Program-made: the position numbers and the translations under genes
Shown here: piece after piece, positions 11,890-25,190 of the stretch
How positions within the stretch are numbered: the first letter of the stretch is position 1
How the letters are laid out: each line of letters opens with the position of its first letter
Assembly: GCA_025266875.1 (NCBI GenBank)
Contig: JALLLT010000004.1
Location: forward strand, 186,001 to 250,000
Length of the DNA stretch: 64,000 nucleotides
From: Fennellomyces sp. T-0311
Lineage: Eukaryota; Mucoromycota; Mucoromycetes; Mucorales; Lichtheimiaceae
Direction: 5' to 3'
Notes under the pieces: model-generated
Database searches by the model: none
The model's input: the letters and a program-made list of their open reading frames with translations, nothing else
Told to the model about the DNA's origin: nothing

Positions 11890-13720
11890 CCATTGCCAAA
11901 GCAATTCAGATGACCCGCAGCCTCGACTGACCAAGGGGAGGATCAAAGCAAGACATGCTTATCGATCAACCTCGATCCAGATGTCAAAGATATCGAAAAG
12001 CGTGTACTGTCGTGTAAAAAAAAGTTAATCTCGAGCAGGAGCTATGCGATGCGCTTCCTGCCATCGAAAAGAATCCCGGTTATATGAATAGCTACCAGTA
12101 TGCGGAAAGCTTTACTCTATCCAGGGAAGCAGCACAAAGGCCTGTCACATTTTCGAGCAAGGCATTGCCATGGTTAGGCCAATCAGCCTACGTTAAGCTT
12201 TACGGCACGTATGGCGTATCAACGTGCCAACTCATTCACAAGACCGTATCGACATAGTCATCCGAAGCTGTACGACATCCTGGTCAACATAATAGTTTAC
12301 TTTTCGCAAGAGGAGCTCGGAATACGCGTTCAAGGATTACATACTTGCCGACGCAAACTAGAAGTTCCCAACCCTTGGCGTGAAATTTTTACAAAGCAAA
12401 CCAGGAACAAATGCTACTCTGCAAATACTGCTGTCTTTATTCCAGCGCGTTGAGGAACTACATATCGATCTAAATCAAGCTGAAGCCAATAAATGCGCAG
12501 ATTCTACGGGCACACAAATTCCCAAAGCTCGAGCTACTCTCCATATCGTCGAATACCAAAGGTAGGATATTTTGGCTGCCAGAACTGCTCTCCCAGAGTA
12601 ATGACATTTTTCTACAGTTAGCTGATTTAGAAAAAGTGCTAGTTTTCAAGCAGTTGACTTGCTCTATGAAATATACTTTGCCTTGGAGAATATTGGGAAA
12701 ACCTTGGTTTCTCTTGATATCAATATATTAGGAACAGGCGAAGACGGTTTAACGGACGAACGTATTATATCAGCTTGCCCTGCCCTCGACACATTCAATA
12801 CATGATAGACAAAGTTGACGGACCATTTAGCAAATATTGGATGTCACCCACGACGTCTCTAACGTGCCTCAAGTTGAATGCGCAATGGGTCCCTGGTACA
12901 GCAAAAGAGACACATATCCGTTTTCAGCTTAAACCACTGCGACAACAAAGAAGTGCTGGATTATTTATTGATGAACTGTCCTCAGCTGACGCTGCTCCAG
13001 CGTAACTACTATTTTATGGATGAAAGGAAAATAATATATCGGCTGTTGGAGAATGACAAAACGGAAAAATCGCAATATGTGCCCTTTGGTCACCTTCCAT
13101 CTATGCAACCTATAATCGCCCTACTCGAAAGGAACACCAGCACTATCAAAAGTATATCTCTTTTTCTAAGTAGCGGAACCGCAAAGGATTGGTGTCCACT
13201 TTCTTCCTTTGTCATCTCTAATTTGAAATTTCTGCATCTCAATGGCACTGAATAAGACGCCCCTGCCCAGGCTATCCTGTCAGTATTCTGGAACATCATC
13301 TCCGGCTAAAAAACCTTTGGCTCAAATTCGAGAACTTGATGAACCGTTGCACCGTGCTCCATTAACGCGTTTACCAGCATGAACAAACCTTCGTAGTTAA
13401 AACTTATAGAAACTGATATTACCAGATCTGGATTTGCCAAACTGCTAGAGATGTACACAGGATACGGTCAGGATGCTCCATTAACACGATTAGAGCTTAT
13501 CCCCAGCCCTGGACTAAGTACCTCAGTTCTTAATGCTGTCACCTGTATCAAAAGTTTGATGTATTTAACTGTAAATACTCCTGATGATAATTGTAAAGTC
13601 TCGAATATAATCGGATTTCCACGACGGATTGTCCAGCAACCAAGATTGTGGAACTTCGACTGCCAACATGTTATATCAGTGAATAGGCTGCTCAGCATTT
13701 TCTGTGCTGCAAAACATTGA
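11890..13720 (+). pseudogene. Decayed TPR-F-box-LRR gene 2
   Basis: Fragments in different frames keep the domain order. A TPR-like piece lies near 12070-12180 (NPGYMNSYQYAESFTLSREA). The F-box is at about 12260-12400 (LYDILVNIIVYFSQEELG, then NPWREIF). LRR pieces lie near 12660-12800 (ENIGKTLVSLDIN and ERIISACPALDTF) and further open fragments run to 13720. Several stops and shifts separate them. The NPWREIF motif ties it to relic 1, so the two look like sister copies that have both been lost. Confidence 0.65.
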
Positions 13721-15470
13721 AAGCAGAGTGGTTTGGGTATTTAGATCGATTTGGCAAGGCCACATATAGTGTGCTGACAAATAAAATCCCCTTAGTTCAG
13801 GAGTTTGAGTACTAAAATCATCAGCCAAATATAGCTGAGCTGTCCATATTTTTACTGTATATTTGATTGGTCTATTGCATTTATACTTTACAACACACTA
13901 CCGCTGGAATAGCGCACAAAGGTGTTGAACGAAGTAACGCAATAATAAGGACGCGATCGACACCAGACCAATATGCGTAACAAACGGAGGCGTCTAATAC
14001 GTACGTAAGAGCAATTGAAAGAACTTAACATGTATCATCTATATAGCTGTAAGATGAGTAAGCGATCGTTTTGAAGTTGATCTTGTTATAGAAGTACCCA
14101 GACTACTTATTGTTACATCTTTGATGTATCTTTTTGCAGTAAATTTCAGGGTACACAAGGCTCCGTCTAACATGCTTTATTAGATTAGACCTATGGCGAG
14201 GCATAGCGCCAAGTACAGCTCGTTTCACATAGGTTAGGCTCAATCACACGCACCTATTATATTGCTGATCTATCTTGGCTGTATATCATTGGGATACCAT
14301 GCTGTACTGTCTACATTAAAAATGACTAAACGGTTATCGAGTGGCACTCGCTCGAATCATAATTGATAAAGTACAATTATATGAGGCACACAAATTTACA
14401 CATTCTTTAAAATGAGTGCTTCATTAAGTCCAGAAGCTGCTTATGTTAGTTTGTATTCTTGGTAACAATGGCGTCATTGATGGTTACCAATACCACCCCG
14501 CTTTATACTGTTTTGTAAGCAGTTTTTGTTTATAGGCTTTCGTTTCACGTGGGTGTTTTATCTAAATACACTTTGCGAAAGGCGCATGGAAATACAAACG
14601 AACCAATTAAAATGGGTAAATGGATCTTTGAATAGCCATAACAGGTGTTATGGAAGTACTACGTACGGCAATAACACTTCTATGTTATGTCAAGAAAAGT
14701 GTCTATAGAGTATAGGACTATTTATCCTTTGGATCCAGTATCATAAACGTTTAGCCATCCCTGATGATCCCAAAAGTACGGTATTCAAGGACAATTTTTG
14801 CCGGAGAATCCGACTCCGTGGATCGGAGCATGTGCCGTGGGCAGTACCCCGCATAACTGCGTATGTGTTTCTTGTGTTCTTTTACTTATCAAAAAACGTT
14901 GGCTACTTAATATATTAAGGAACAATTTAACGACTATCTTATTATGTACAGTGCTAACAGCATCAGTAATGTATACTTTATTTAAGGAAGTGACTTAATA
15001 TGTAGTTTATCAGTATCTATCTTGACAAGAAAGACATGCTAATCACTATTACGTGATGACAACTCCTAACTTTGTTCCGGGAAGCGGTCCGACAGCGAAT
15101 AATTAGATTCTCCACATCTGCTGACCCTGGTTCTGTAAAGTCCATTAGTCACATTTACAGGGTAAAGGTCACCATCTAAAGCATTAGATATTCCTTTTAC
15201 CAGAAGCGCTTTCGGCCAGCAAGTATCTCTAAAAATGTGCGAAGCAATAAATCAAACAAAGCTATGCACTCAACTTTCGATAACTTGATATAAAGAAGGA
15301 AGAAGTTAACACTGACGTCCATGCATTGAATATGACAAAGAAAAAATACACAAATGCAGGAAACAAGTCAAAATTTTACATGTGAAATTTTTTGCTGGAG
15401 GAAATTTGGATATAAAGAAACCTGGGATTTCCCTGATTTTTCCAACCTTACTCTTTTCCCGGATCAAGCC
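13721..15470. other. Gene-free stretch upstream of the enoyl-CoA isomerase
   Basis: No supported gene. Two short inverted repeats are visible: TTGGTAAC...GTTACCAA near 14460-14490 and GTGTTAT...ATAACAC near 14645-14680. A TATA-like GGATATAAAG at about 15407-15416 lies some 55 nt before the ATG at 15471. Confidence 0.45.
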
Positions 15471-16431
15471 ATGGCTGAAGTTTCTTTCCCTCTTTCTTTG
15501 CCATCTGCAGACACTCATTGGATGACCCTTCATCGTGAAGGACCATTGTTTGTTCTTCATTTGCATCACAAGGATAACCGCTTCACAACCGACTTTTGTA
15601 AGGCCATCTTGTCAGCTCTTCAAATCATCGAGGACATTTTCAACGCTTCCGATGACCCTGTCGATATGGCGCTGGTCACCTTTGGTAACGGAAAAATATA
15701 CAGCAATGGTTTAGACCTCATGCACGCTGTCAGCTACCCTCCATTCATGGACACCTACCTATTGATGCTGCGTCGAATGCTCACGTTCTGCATTCCTACT
15801 GTGGCCGCTTTGAACGGGTACGTAGAGAAAAGTTAATCACAGCATAAATGGTAAACATACTTTGCTTTTCAGACATGCATTTGCTGGTGGCTGCCTGCTT
15901 GCTTTGGCTCACGGTTTGTAAAAGGATAAAATTTGATGCAATAAAAAAAAACTAACTATACGTACTTAGATTACCGTGTTATGCGCTCTGACCGAGGCTA
16001 TATGTGCATGGTAATATTTTCCAGTTCTCTAAGACGATTAGGTAGTAACCCCTCTTCACTCTGTACGTATAGAATGAAGTCGATTTGCCTTCCGCATTGG
16101 CGCCTGGTATGGCTGGTCTGCTTCGTGTCAAGATGACGCCGCAGACTTTCCGAGATGTCGTTGTGCAAGGTCGCAGATTTGGTGGTCAAGAAGCCCTTGA
16201 CAACCAGCTAGTCGATATCATTTGCCCTGAGAAAGAAGTATTGGATAAGGCCAAAGAACTTGCATTGAAGTGGGCACCCAAGGCCAAATCCGGCATTGTC
16301 TACAAGCAGCTGAAAGAAGAGGTAATGAGACTGCAACTAAACTGAATGTGCTGCTAATCCATCTTTAGATGTATACTGATGCTGTTCGCCAATTGAGCAT
16401 TCCTTTCAACCGTTTGGCACCAAAGATGTAA
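15471..16431 (+). CDS. Enoyl-CoA delta-isomerase / hydratase-family protein
   Basis: Five exons: 15471-15817, 15873-15913, 15970-16010, 16073-16321, 16369-16431, encoding 246 aa. Crotonase-fold marks are FGNGKIYSNGLDL near residue 78, the oxyanion-hole loop LNGHAFAGGCLLALAHDYRV near 115-133, then RSDRGYMCMNEVDL. The layout (SNG.DL, HA.AGG, HDYRVMR.DRG) resembles plant and fungal delta3,delta2-enoyl-CoA isomerases. These shift double bonds during beta-oxidation of unsaturated fatty acids. The C-terminal tripeptide PKM fits a relaxed peroxisomal PTS1 pattern, so peroxisomal location is inferred. Two internal exons are only 41 nt each. A hydratase role is possible, but the isomerase-like motif set is closer. 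Confidence 0.88.
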
Positions 16432-16604
16432 ATTATGCCTATTTCTGCAATAATAAATAGCAGCGTAGTCAGCTGCCTTTGGCTATAGTTATACAGTAAC
16501 GTACGGTATCAGGTCATTTAAGTTCCATTCATAGTCCTAGCAAAGTAATACATGCTGCTTTCCCTCACTGTACACACACTAAGTTTTAGGCTATTTTCTT
16601 TAAA

Positions 16605-16722
16605 GTAAACTTTACCAGTTGAAAAAGTATGAATTTCATTTGGAAGACTTTTTGACCTGCTCCAATAGGTATATGGTCGCTTCTTTGCGGCACAAATGTA
16701 TAGACATATAGGTAAACTTTAC
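16605..16722. repeat. Pair of GTAAACTTTAC direct repeats
   Basis: The 11-mer GTAAACTTTAC is at 16605-16615 and 16712-16722 and flanks the dispersed 58-bp repeat copy at 16642-16699. It may be a target duplication or regulatory motif. The function is not known. Confidence 0.5.
16642..16699. repeat. Dispersed 58-bp repeat, copy 1
   Basis: From GGAAGACTT to AATGT this matches 25793-25850 at 49 of 58 positions without gaps. Weaker similarity extends some 25 bp to the left (AGTTGAAAA...). It is not explained by any gene found. Confidence 0.7.
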
Positions 16723-16735
16723 TATATATAAGTAC

Positions 16736-16960
16736 ATGAGCTTTCTGTCTTCACCATTTGACCAGCATCTTTATGGCGTAGAATCGGACCCTCCTGATCA
16801 ATTAGCGAAACTCGTGAGTCAACTTGTGATATCGCAACATCCTGCTAAATTGACAGTCATATATTTTTAGGACGCCTTTAGCAAAACAGTCGTAGCAGAT
16901 GACCAGAAAATAGAGTTAATCGAGTTTCTAGAAAGTTCATTCCACCGACAAGGAATGTAG
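16736..16960 (+). CDS. Small hypothetical two-exon ORF
   Basis: ATG at 16736, exon 1 16736-16813, a 57-nt GTGAGT...TTTTTAG intron (16814-16870), exon 2 16871-16960, giving 55 aa. The intron is phase 0 and the peptide is hydrophilic (FSKTVVADDQKIELIEFLES). A TATATATA run at 16722-16729 sits too close to the ATG for a normal core promoter, so the start may be wrong or the ORF may be chance. No family recognised. Confidence 0.25.
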
Positions 16961-18185
16961 CGTGTCAATTCTAATCAGTAAGAGGGATTTTAAAATATTT
17001 TCTGCGGTACGTATGTGTTTCCTTTGTTAACAGACCACCATACATCAGTTTCATAGGACATTATTGCTCGATGTTAATTGCATTCGATAATCTGTCCCTA
17101 GCTGACGAGAAGCTTTTGGGAGCTTATGACGCGATACTTAATCCAACCTTTTCGGTGGGTGGTGCTTCGCTTATGTACCTGCTTCGTTTATCAGTATACA
17201 GCCAGGGCAGATCGGCTTTCCATCAGCCGCTGTGGTGCACGGGCCCAAGGTTACTCCGTTATTCCGGCTATACGTGCTCTTGACATAATTTGTCGGTAAG
17301 GGATTTTTAGCACTTAAGCACCAGTATTCCTGGGAAGCGAGCTATTGAATTTGAAACGATTGGAACAGAAAACTGGTTCAAAATTACCTACAATGTTCAA
17401 TAGCCGCAACTCATTGCTACATAAAAGTATCTCTGTGCTCGCTGAATATAAGCATTTATCTCAAGATTTCATTAACAGATAAACAAAAACTTTACTTCCT
17501 TACTTACTCCTTGATGACTACCTTGTAAGTGCTAAAGCTGAGCTTTGTAGAAGGATGTATATAAAGATAGTGGCCTAACACATATGTTAAAGAACCTAGC
17601 GAATTGCCAAGAATAATCCGAAGGTGTGACTAACACACGGTGTTAGTCCAGTGTCCAGCAGGAGTACCCAAAAGGATTGAAGAAATGGGCCGGGGTTTGA
17701 CGTTAGTAAAACCTTATTTTTAGTATGGGCTAATGTAATCACTACGTACCTAGAATGTTACGTCACCTTAGCTATTATAGGTATAGTCTCGATAGAAGCA
17801 AACTGAAGCATTTATCACTTGCATGATTATTTTTTGGATCCAAGCAATGACGCACTTCATAGATTAGACGAGAACATTCAATTGATTTAAATTTGATGAA
17901 ATAGAGCTTTATATATTAAAAAAATTGGGGGATCACAAAAGTGATAATTGGGGATTATTTTAATTAATGAGTGATGAATAAATAGAGTTTGCCTTGACAG
18001 CAAAACAAACCAGACGTGACATATGCAGAGATTTATATAAGTAATAGTAACAGAAAGAAGAAGAAAATGATAATGGAATAAACATGTACAGTAATGAAGA
18101 CGAAAGAAAAAGAAGATAAGCTATGCGATTTTCTAAAATAATGCTTGAAAACGAGAAATGAAAGTGTAAAAGAAAAACAGGGCCT
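16961..18185. other. Gene-free stretch
   Basis: One ATG ORF of 70 codons (17071-17283) shows no recognisable motif. The rest is AT-rich. The right end must carry the 3' UTR of the kinase gene on the minus strand. Confidence 0.4.
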
Positions 18186-20163
18186 TTAACAATCACTGAA
18201 CCAAGGCAGAGTTTCGATGTCGGCCAATGCAATGCGTTTATGAGGGTGACGCTTCAAAATACAGTCGACGACTTGTTTGGCTTCGTTGCTGACCGCACGC
18301 TCTGGATGTTGATTCCAATCGGAGGGCCACTTATAGTCGCCACTGACGATACGATAGAACAGATGGGAAACCTTTTCTCCTTTGCCTGGATTGTACATGA
18401 AAGGCAGGTATCCTACCAATAAGGCGTAGAGAATAACACCTAGAGCCCAAGTATCGGTCTGTCGTCCATCATAGCCCATGCTTTGGACGATTTCAGGAGC
18501 CGCGTATTCTTCACTACCGCAGCGGGTCGTCAAAATGGGGTCGTTCGGATCAATGACGCGCGCTAATCCAAAATCCGTCACCTTTAGCCGGGGAGAGCCG
18601 CTTTCATCCATGTGAATGAGGATATCTGTTGACTTGTTCAGTTGCATGCATTAACAGATCAAACACCAAAACTCACTTTCAAGTTTGAGATCACGATGGA
18701 TAATGCTGTGATCATGCATCCACTGCACAGTCCGTACCAGTTCCAAGAATATCCGCTTGACTAGCTGCTCATCAACTCTGGCATGTCCGTTGGCATGCAA
18801 ACGCTGGTGCATCCGTTGAACAAATTCAAAAAGTTCGCCGCCCTGAGCGTATTCCATGACGATACACAAATGCATTTCGGTTTCCATGGTGGCCTCGAGT
18901 CGTACAATCAAAGGATGGTCAATAAACTAATTTTTTTTTCTTTGATGAGCGGCGATATCGGCGTTTCATCCCGTATCAGAAACTTACCCTAAGCACACCC
19001 ACTTCGCGCTCTATACTCGATCGTACTCGAGCATCTTTGGCTATCCGCTCCTTGTTAACCATCTTAATTGCGTACTGCACACCCGTGTGCAAATGCGTAG
19101 CGACGTAGACTTTGGAAAAGGCACCAACACCGAGCAATTTGCCGATCCGATAATCACCAATCTGCTTGCCGACGATGTCTTCTTCATTGTACCGCAGAGG
19201 CGACGGCGACGGAAACTTGTACTCCCGCATCATGGGCACAACGAGACCACCGGCTCCCTGATGGTAGGTCTTGTCGTCCAGGTCACCGAGCATGGGCTCC
19301 TCGCGTAGCGATGGCAGCTTGTTCTTTCGATCGGGGGTCAACGAAGGCGACACGGCAATGACAGGTATACTAGTGGACGCAGTGGGTGAGGGAGGTGAGT
19401 CATTATCATCAGCGTCGGGTGTGACGGGTGACAGCTGGGGAGGTGAGACAACGCGATGTTTTGGGAATAAGTGGTGCTGCTTGTGATAGTGTGCAGACGA
19501 CGGTGACGATGATCCTGGCGCCGGGCTAGGCAACGGCATGATTTCATCGTCCGAGTACGATCGCGGCGCTGACAGTTTGTTGTTGTTACTACTGTCTCTG
19601 CCGTGCATGTAATTGTTGGGGATCGGCGATGGCACCGGTGTTGTGCCGCTCTTGTTTGCAGCAACAAGTGACCGTAAACGGCTTGCAAGGCTCACTCGTC
19701 TGTTGCTTCCGACAAGCTCTTCTTCCTCTAAATCTAGTGATGTGCGTTCGACCGGCGGTTGGCTAGGCGACTCATTGATACGCAGCGACGGTGGTGGGCG
19801 AGGTAACGGCAGTGTCGTGCTGAAAAACGCATCGTTCTTGGGTGCGTTGTCTTGGCCAGCCACCCCTTCTTTCTTATTGTTGGTGATATCCAGATTCGTC
19901 GTGATAATGCCCAAACCAATCGATGCCTGCTGCCGACGGTGTCCACGAAGTGGTTTGGATTGATCTGTTGTTACCCCGTTGTCGTTCTGGCAACACGGTT
20001 GTAGGATTTAGAAACACAGGCTCATATCGCCGTCCACGGCTCAACTTACCTCATTGTTGACAGTCTGGGGATTGATTGATCGTGGGATTGAATTCGGCAT
20101 GAGCAGTGCCTCCGTTGCCGGAGGTTCTTGACACAACCCGCTGTGGGAGGGGGATGTACTCAT
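18186..20163 (-). CDS. Ser/Thr protein kinase, CAMK-like, with long disordered N-terminus
   Basis: Four exons on the minus strand: 20163-20050, 19986-18988, 18926-18677, 18625-18186, encoding 600 aa. Residues 1 to about 310 are Ser/Pro-rich and likely disordered. The kinase domain spans about 316-598: glycine loop GVGAFSKV, catalytic Lys346 (AIK), HRDLKLEN catalytic loop, VTDFGLARV, activation segment RCGSEEYAAPE. It ends almost at the C-terminus (ETLPWFSDC). All catalytic residues are present. The start at 20163 comes from splicing the 5' exon (MSTSPSHSGLC...); the ORF without it has only a TTG. The family looks like CAMK/CAMKL, related to yeast nutrient or stress kinases, but I cannot assign an orthologue. 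Confidence 0.9.
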
Positions 20164-23100
20164 TGAAACAGAGGGTGAGAGAATTGAGAGTGTGGGTAGG
20201 AGAGAGGTGGTTGTGGAATGAAAAGTGGAGAAAGAGAGAATAAGGTGCGCAGCAAAAGCACCTCAGTTATATGAAGCTATGGACAGAAAAAAAGTGGAGA
20301 AACAGAACCAAAACGTCCGTTGGGACGGAGAGGCGAAACCGAAAAAGAGCTTCAATCTCTTGCTGACTTTTTTTTGCCGGAGCTTTTCCTTTTCGCTTCT
20401 GGGACGATCCAAGGGGAGGTTGGCTTTTGTGGTTTGTGCACCAACGCCAGGGTATATATGGTTATATCGACTCGCTGTTACAATCCTCCTCCCTGTTGTA
20501 GCACCTTGCGAACGCATGGCGTTGCAAAAGGGTCCTGCCTAGATTCCTTTCACACGCGGTCCATTGTTTGTTCGCACACATGATTATCGTTTGTTGGTAT
20601 CCAGGTAAAAAACAAAATGGTGCCTTCCAAAAGAACGTGCCCGTTGCTCTCGAAAGCGATTGGTACATGGGCATCAGCCTCCAGGCGTGCAGTGACTGGC
20701 TGCCTCATGCCTCCTTTTCTCCCGATCAGAAGGCAGCCCCCGCCTGCCATAATTCTGCGGGCAGAAAGTGGCCGTGGCGATCGACAAAGTGTATTTCTTG
20801 GTTGATAATCCGTCCCATCTTTTTCAGGAAAACCACTGTGCTACCACAACCCTGGATTTTATTGGTGTTCCCGCCGCGGCTCAATCCTTATTGCGCCACT
20901 GGGCTTACAAACAGCTTACTTTTTTCATCCGGTTTTGCAGCGCTATTTTTAAAAAAAGAACGCATTGTCGGCCATGCAGACCTAAATATATTTTAGAAGA
21001 TGTCCTATTGGAGCCTTGACGGGAAAATAGAGAGTGCGAGAGGGAATGGCCGCAAAAAGATGGGAGGATGAGGTGCGTTACGTAATGATGTGCACTCTCC
21101 CCACTCGCTTGGTTCTCCATCTCGCTACTTTTCCGGCTGATCTTTTTTTTCAGGTGCGCGAATTAATATCAAAAAAACACCCGCTTTTCTTTCCTCTCTC
21201 GCCTGTTTTTGTTACTAATATTCACATAAAATACTTGGCACTAGCAGGAATCGCACTGCCGCTAATATTATTTCGCGCCCACATGGTAACAGTGGATCAT
21301 GCAAAAAAAAACTTTGTGTTACCGACAGCCATCGTTGTGTCTTGCACTCTTTCTCACGCATGGCACATACTGGTAAAGGTTCTTTGAAAACAGGAGGCAC
21401 AATATCGTGTTCTTCCCCGGCACACAAGTGCATACGTCTTGACAATTTTTCATTCAGCAAGAATAGGAAATTACGGAACATGGACGGACGCAACGTGGGT
21501 GTGAAATGAAATCATAAAACTTATCACCCCATATTTTTCAAATAAAAAGTCACCAGCGCCGACGATCCATTCGTCGTGATTGTGTGATTCTCGAACTTAT
21601 GCGGTTCTCACTAATGTAATTCTCAATCGTCTACATGATTTGGACCGTCTTTTCATGTCTTGGCGGCGCCTGACCCCCTTATATTTGAACACAGCATTGA
21701 ACGCTAGCGCTTGTGTAATATCAATTTGACATCTGGTACATACCTTCTTTTATACGGAGAAGGTACAGCGTGCATACAATGGATTGCAATAAAGTGCTGA
21801 CCTTCCCGTTCTAACTTACCTCGACTGCCATTTGAGCGTACCCACAACAGCTAAAGATGAAAGTTAAATTGGTTGAAACGATACACAAGAGGTCCAAGTA
21901 ACACCAACAATAGTGTTTCCAAGCAATTTGTTGGCAATCTAGAAAGTCTTACAAAAAGTATATGTGTGTTCCCACTGACAGCATTCTGTGACAATGATCA
22001 GCAATGGTGTCTAACTTAGTTTCTAGTATCCCACCGCAAGCTACTACTTACATTCAACAGCTCATGTATTTCTCTACTCAGCTGCCAATGTTCTCTTTGG
22101 AACACTGTCGCGCGTAATAGACCAGCGAATTTTCTCCACACCACAGATGCTGCCAGGTCAACAACAGAATAAGACCCGTGAAAGGCCACCACAACACCGG
22201 TTTTTGACTTGACTAAATGATTCCCGAAGTTCTCCTGTTGCTTTTCTTTACTTGTATACGCTTCCGGAGGGAACTACAGCAACTTTTTTTTTTACCAAAT
22301 TCATAATGACATCACTATGCTGAATTTTACTTGACCACGTTTTAATATGGTGTGACCAAACATTGCACAAATCACCTTCTGAAGGTGTTTATACTTAACT
22401 AGCTGGCTTGATGTAACGCAGTATGGAATAATTGCATTGATCCAGCTTGCAATAGAATTAGAAAAATGTGCGAATGCTTTTTACTTAAAACTAGGTCATC
22501 TCATCAATAACACTCCTCTCATATTGTAGTGTATAAAGTACGTACCAGAATGTGATGGATCTATATTTCATGCTTCATTATCAATGGGTGTTTACCCCGT
22601 ACGTCATACCAAAATACACCAAGTGGTACTAATTTCCTTAACTGCACTTGCCTCACCTTCTTGCTTTCTTCTATGCAACATATAGAAATGACTTTGTCAG
22701 CAACAAAGTGACCAAAAAATCGCTGTTGTTCTTAATCACACATGAATTTAAGTCTAGGTTATCTTAGGATTGTGTTACGAGAAGATTAATTATAATATGA
22801 AATCAGGAGGATTTTGCAAATTTTCTACATGTTGGATCTGCGATTCTGTATATACATATGACTTCTGTTATGTAAGATTGGCCATGGACTGACGGTGTTG
22901 TATTGGTTACACCATTACATAAGCCATAAGTCAAGCGTTTATCACATAAAAAGCATTTTCTCTATTAAGTACTCTAAGTATACATGCTCTGTATCAAGTG
23001 TTTTTGCAATTCTCTCGGCTGAAAGAAGGCTTTATAATAACTATTCAAATGATTTGATAAAGAGGAAATATGACGACCTTGCTGGGTATTTTGTCAAACA

Positions 23101-23517
23101 TTAGTAGTTGTGTGACCATAAATAATTGCAGAACTTTGTAGTCAAAAAAGATTGTAGTTAGAAGATAAGCTAAAGAACTACAGTCACCTGTTGCACGAAA
23201 GGAAGGTGAGATGTTACATATTTCATTTGGATGGACTATAAAAGGTGTTGTTGCCGTTTGTATATGAATGTGCAACCCTGGATCGAAAAGAAATTCTAGT
23301 TTATTCACCGTGCAGTTCTAAGAGCTCAGGTAATATTCTTTTTTATTATTAAATTGCCTTACAAAGCCTGACATTTGTATCACATATCACTTTGACATTA
23401 CTATATTATTAACTCCGTCGACTGTACATGAGTTTTTCGGATACTTTATCCGATGTATTAATCAATTTTTGGAAATCCTTTATATTCGCAACAAAAGTAT
23501 ATATGTCAAGAAGCATT
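20164..23517. other. Long gene-free stretch (3.3 kb) upstream of the kinase
   Basis: Many overlapping ORFs occur on both strands at 20.2-21.5 kb, where base composition is more even, but none has a domain or consistent splice extension. A TATATA run at 20452-20458 could serve the kinase promoter at some distance. 21.5-23.5 kb is AT-rich with nothing recognised. Confidence 0.4.
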
Positions 23518-25190
23518 TTATCTGGTATTTCCATTACTTGTAGCACCATACTCTGCAGAGGAAGGCTTTGAGAGGCTTTTCTGATGTGCTGCTATCCGCT
23601 TCTTGGCTTTTTGCGTTTCACGTGACCAATCGACTTTGAATACAATATAAAGGGATTGGATAACAGTATAGACCAAGTAACCGATAGACTGACCGATCCA
23701 AAGACCCACAAGACCACCATCTAGTATAAATGCAAATGTATAGCATAATGGAATCGACACGACAAAATAAGAAATGAACGACACGGTAGCGGTCACCTTT
23801 TGACGACCAAGACCATTGAGTACACCTGTGCTGAGGGCTCTAAACATGTTGACAGTCAGCGTGGCAGTAAAAACTGGAATGACATCAGCAACAGCAGCAG
23901 CGACATATTCATCCGAGGTGAACAGGTACGGATAAGATTTTCTGCCAGCATTCAGTGCAGTTGTACAGATAATGCCAAATCCAAGTGCAAGTAGGCTCCC
24001 TGTGAACACAGCTCTTTTGGCATCCAATGGAGAGCCTCGACCGAGATCGTTGCCGATACGATTCACCATTGCATTTTGGAATCCTCGTCCGAGAGCAAAC
24101 AATGTCAAATTTGTGCGTAACAAGATCGCTTGAGCTGCCAATTCGCTTTTGCCGAGATAGGATACGCTGAATGTAATAACGGCTTGCGCACCAATTGTCC
24201 AAATGGCACTGAGACAAGATGGCCAAAATAATTGCAATAGCGGAGAAACGTCTTGGATACTTTTTTTGGACCATCCTCCCCATGCGTTCTTTCCTTCGAC
24301 TTTGGCAGTGTAGAGAACCAATAATCCAAATACGATAATGTAGTAGAACGCCAAGGAGACCGAAATACCAGCAATACCGAATGCATAATGATATACAAGT
24401 ATGTAGCTGATCAGAAGATTGAAAGGTAGGGCAAGTGTCAAAGCAATGGCACTGGCACGCATGATTCCTTGAGCTTGCAGATAAGCCATCAGCAACACAT
24501 AACAGCCATGTGCAACAAAGCCTGGAAACTGATACACCAAATAAATCTCTGAAGGTGGTACAATTAGCTCCGTATTTTTTTGTGATCTCATTTTTCTTCC
24601 TTACGTGTAGCATGGGCGACATCTGGATTTTGTTTTAAAAGGTTAAAGATTACGCCGGAACCCATCCAGAGCATGGCAATGGGAATGCAAAATAGGCCAA
24701 AGAGAAAATATGCACGCTGAAGGTAAACCCCGACCAGAGTCTTGTCTTTAGCACCAGTCCATGCTTGTGAACATAGCGTTCCCAACGCAGATCGCAGACT
24801 CCAAGTTACAAGCTTCGTCGACATATTTTCAAAAATATGCGCCATCGCAATAGCGCCAAGTTCAGCAGAACCCTAATGTTGTACGAGCAAGAACAATAAA
24901 TTAACCATATAGCGCAATTTTTCTTAACAGCACTAAAAGGAAATTCTTTTTACCATACGTCCTGCTTGAACGATGACGATCCACTTCGCAATTTGGTGGA
25001 GAAAACTTGTTGTTACAATAGGTATGCTTTTGCGAATAATCCATCTTGCATGTTCTCTATGAGATTGTGGGGCAATGAACTCGTGTATTGGTAACAAGGC
25101 AGATTGTTCGTCGTCCGGTATATCGGCGCCAATCCTGTTCTCTTCTTGCTCTGGTGCATATCTGCGGTGCTTAAGATCATCAGTTCCCAT
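23518..25190 (-). CDS. MATE-family multidrug/organic cation efflux transporter 1
   Basis: Three exons on the minus strand: 25190-24954, 24872-24605, 24548-23518, encoding 511 aa. A hydrophilic N-terminus of about 50 residues precedes roughly twelve membrane segments. MATE marks include the LGTLCSQAWTGAKD segment in the first half, YLQAQGIMR, NRIGNDLGRGSPLDAKRA and FRALSTGVLNGLGRQKVTATV in the second. It is expected to export cationic or toxic compounds by H+ or Na+ antiport at the plasma or vacuolar membrane. Exon 2 is 268 nt, identical in length to that of the neighbour at 28.2-29.8 kb, so the two arose by duplication. No disruption seen. Confidence 0.9.

Noticed and set aside
20225..21493. 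Cluster of overlapping ORFs on both strands
   Set aside because: No motif, no consistent splicing, several ORFs opposite each other. Likely chance openness in a more even-composition region.
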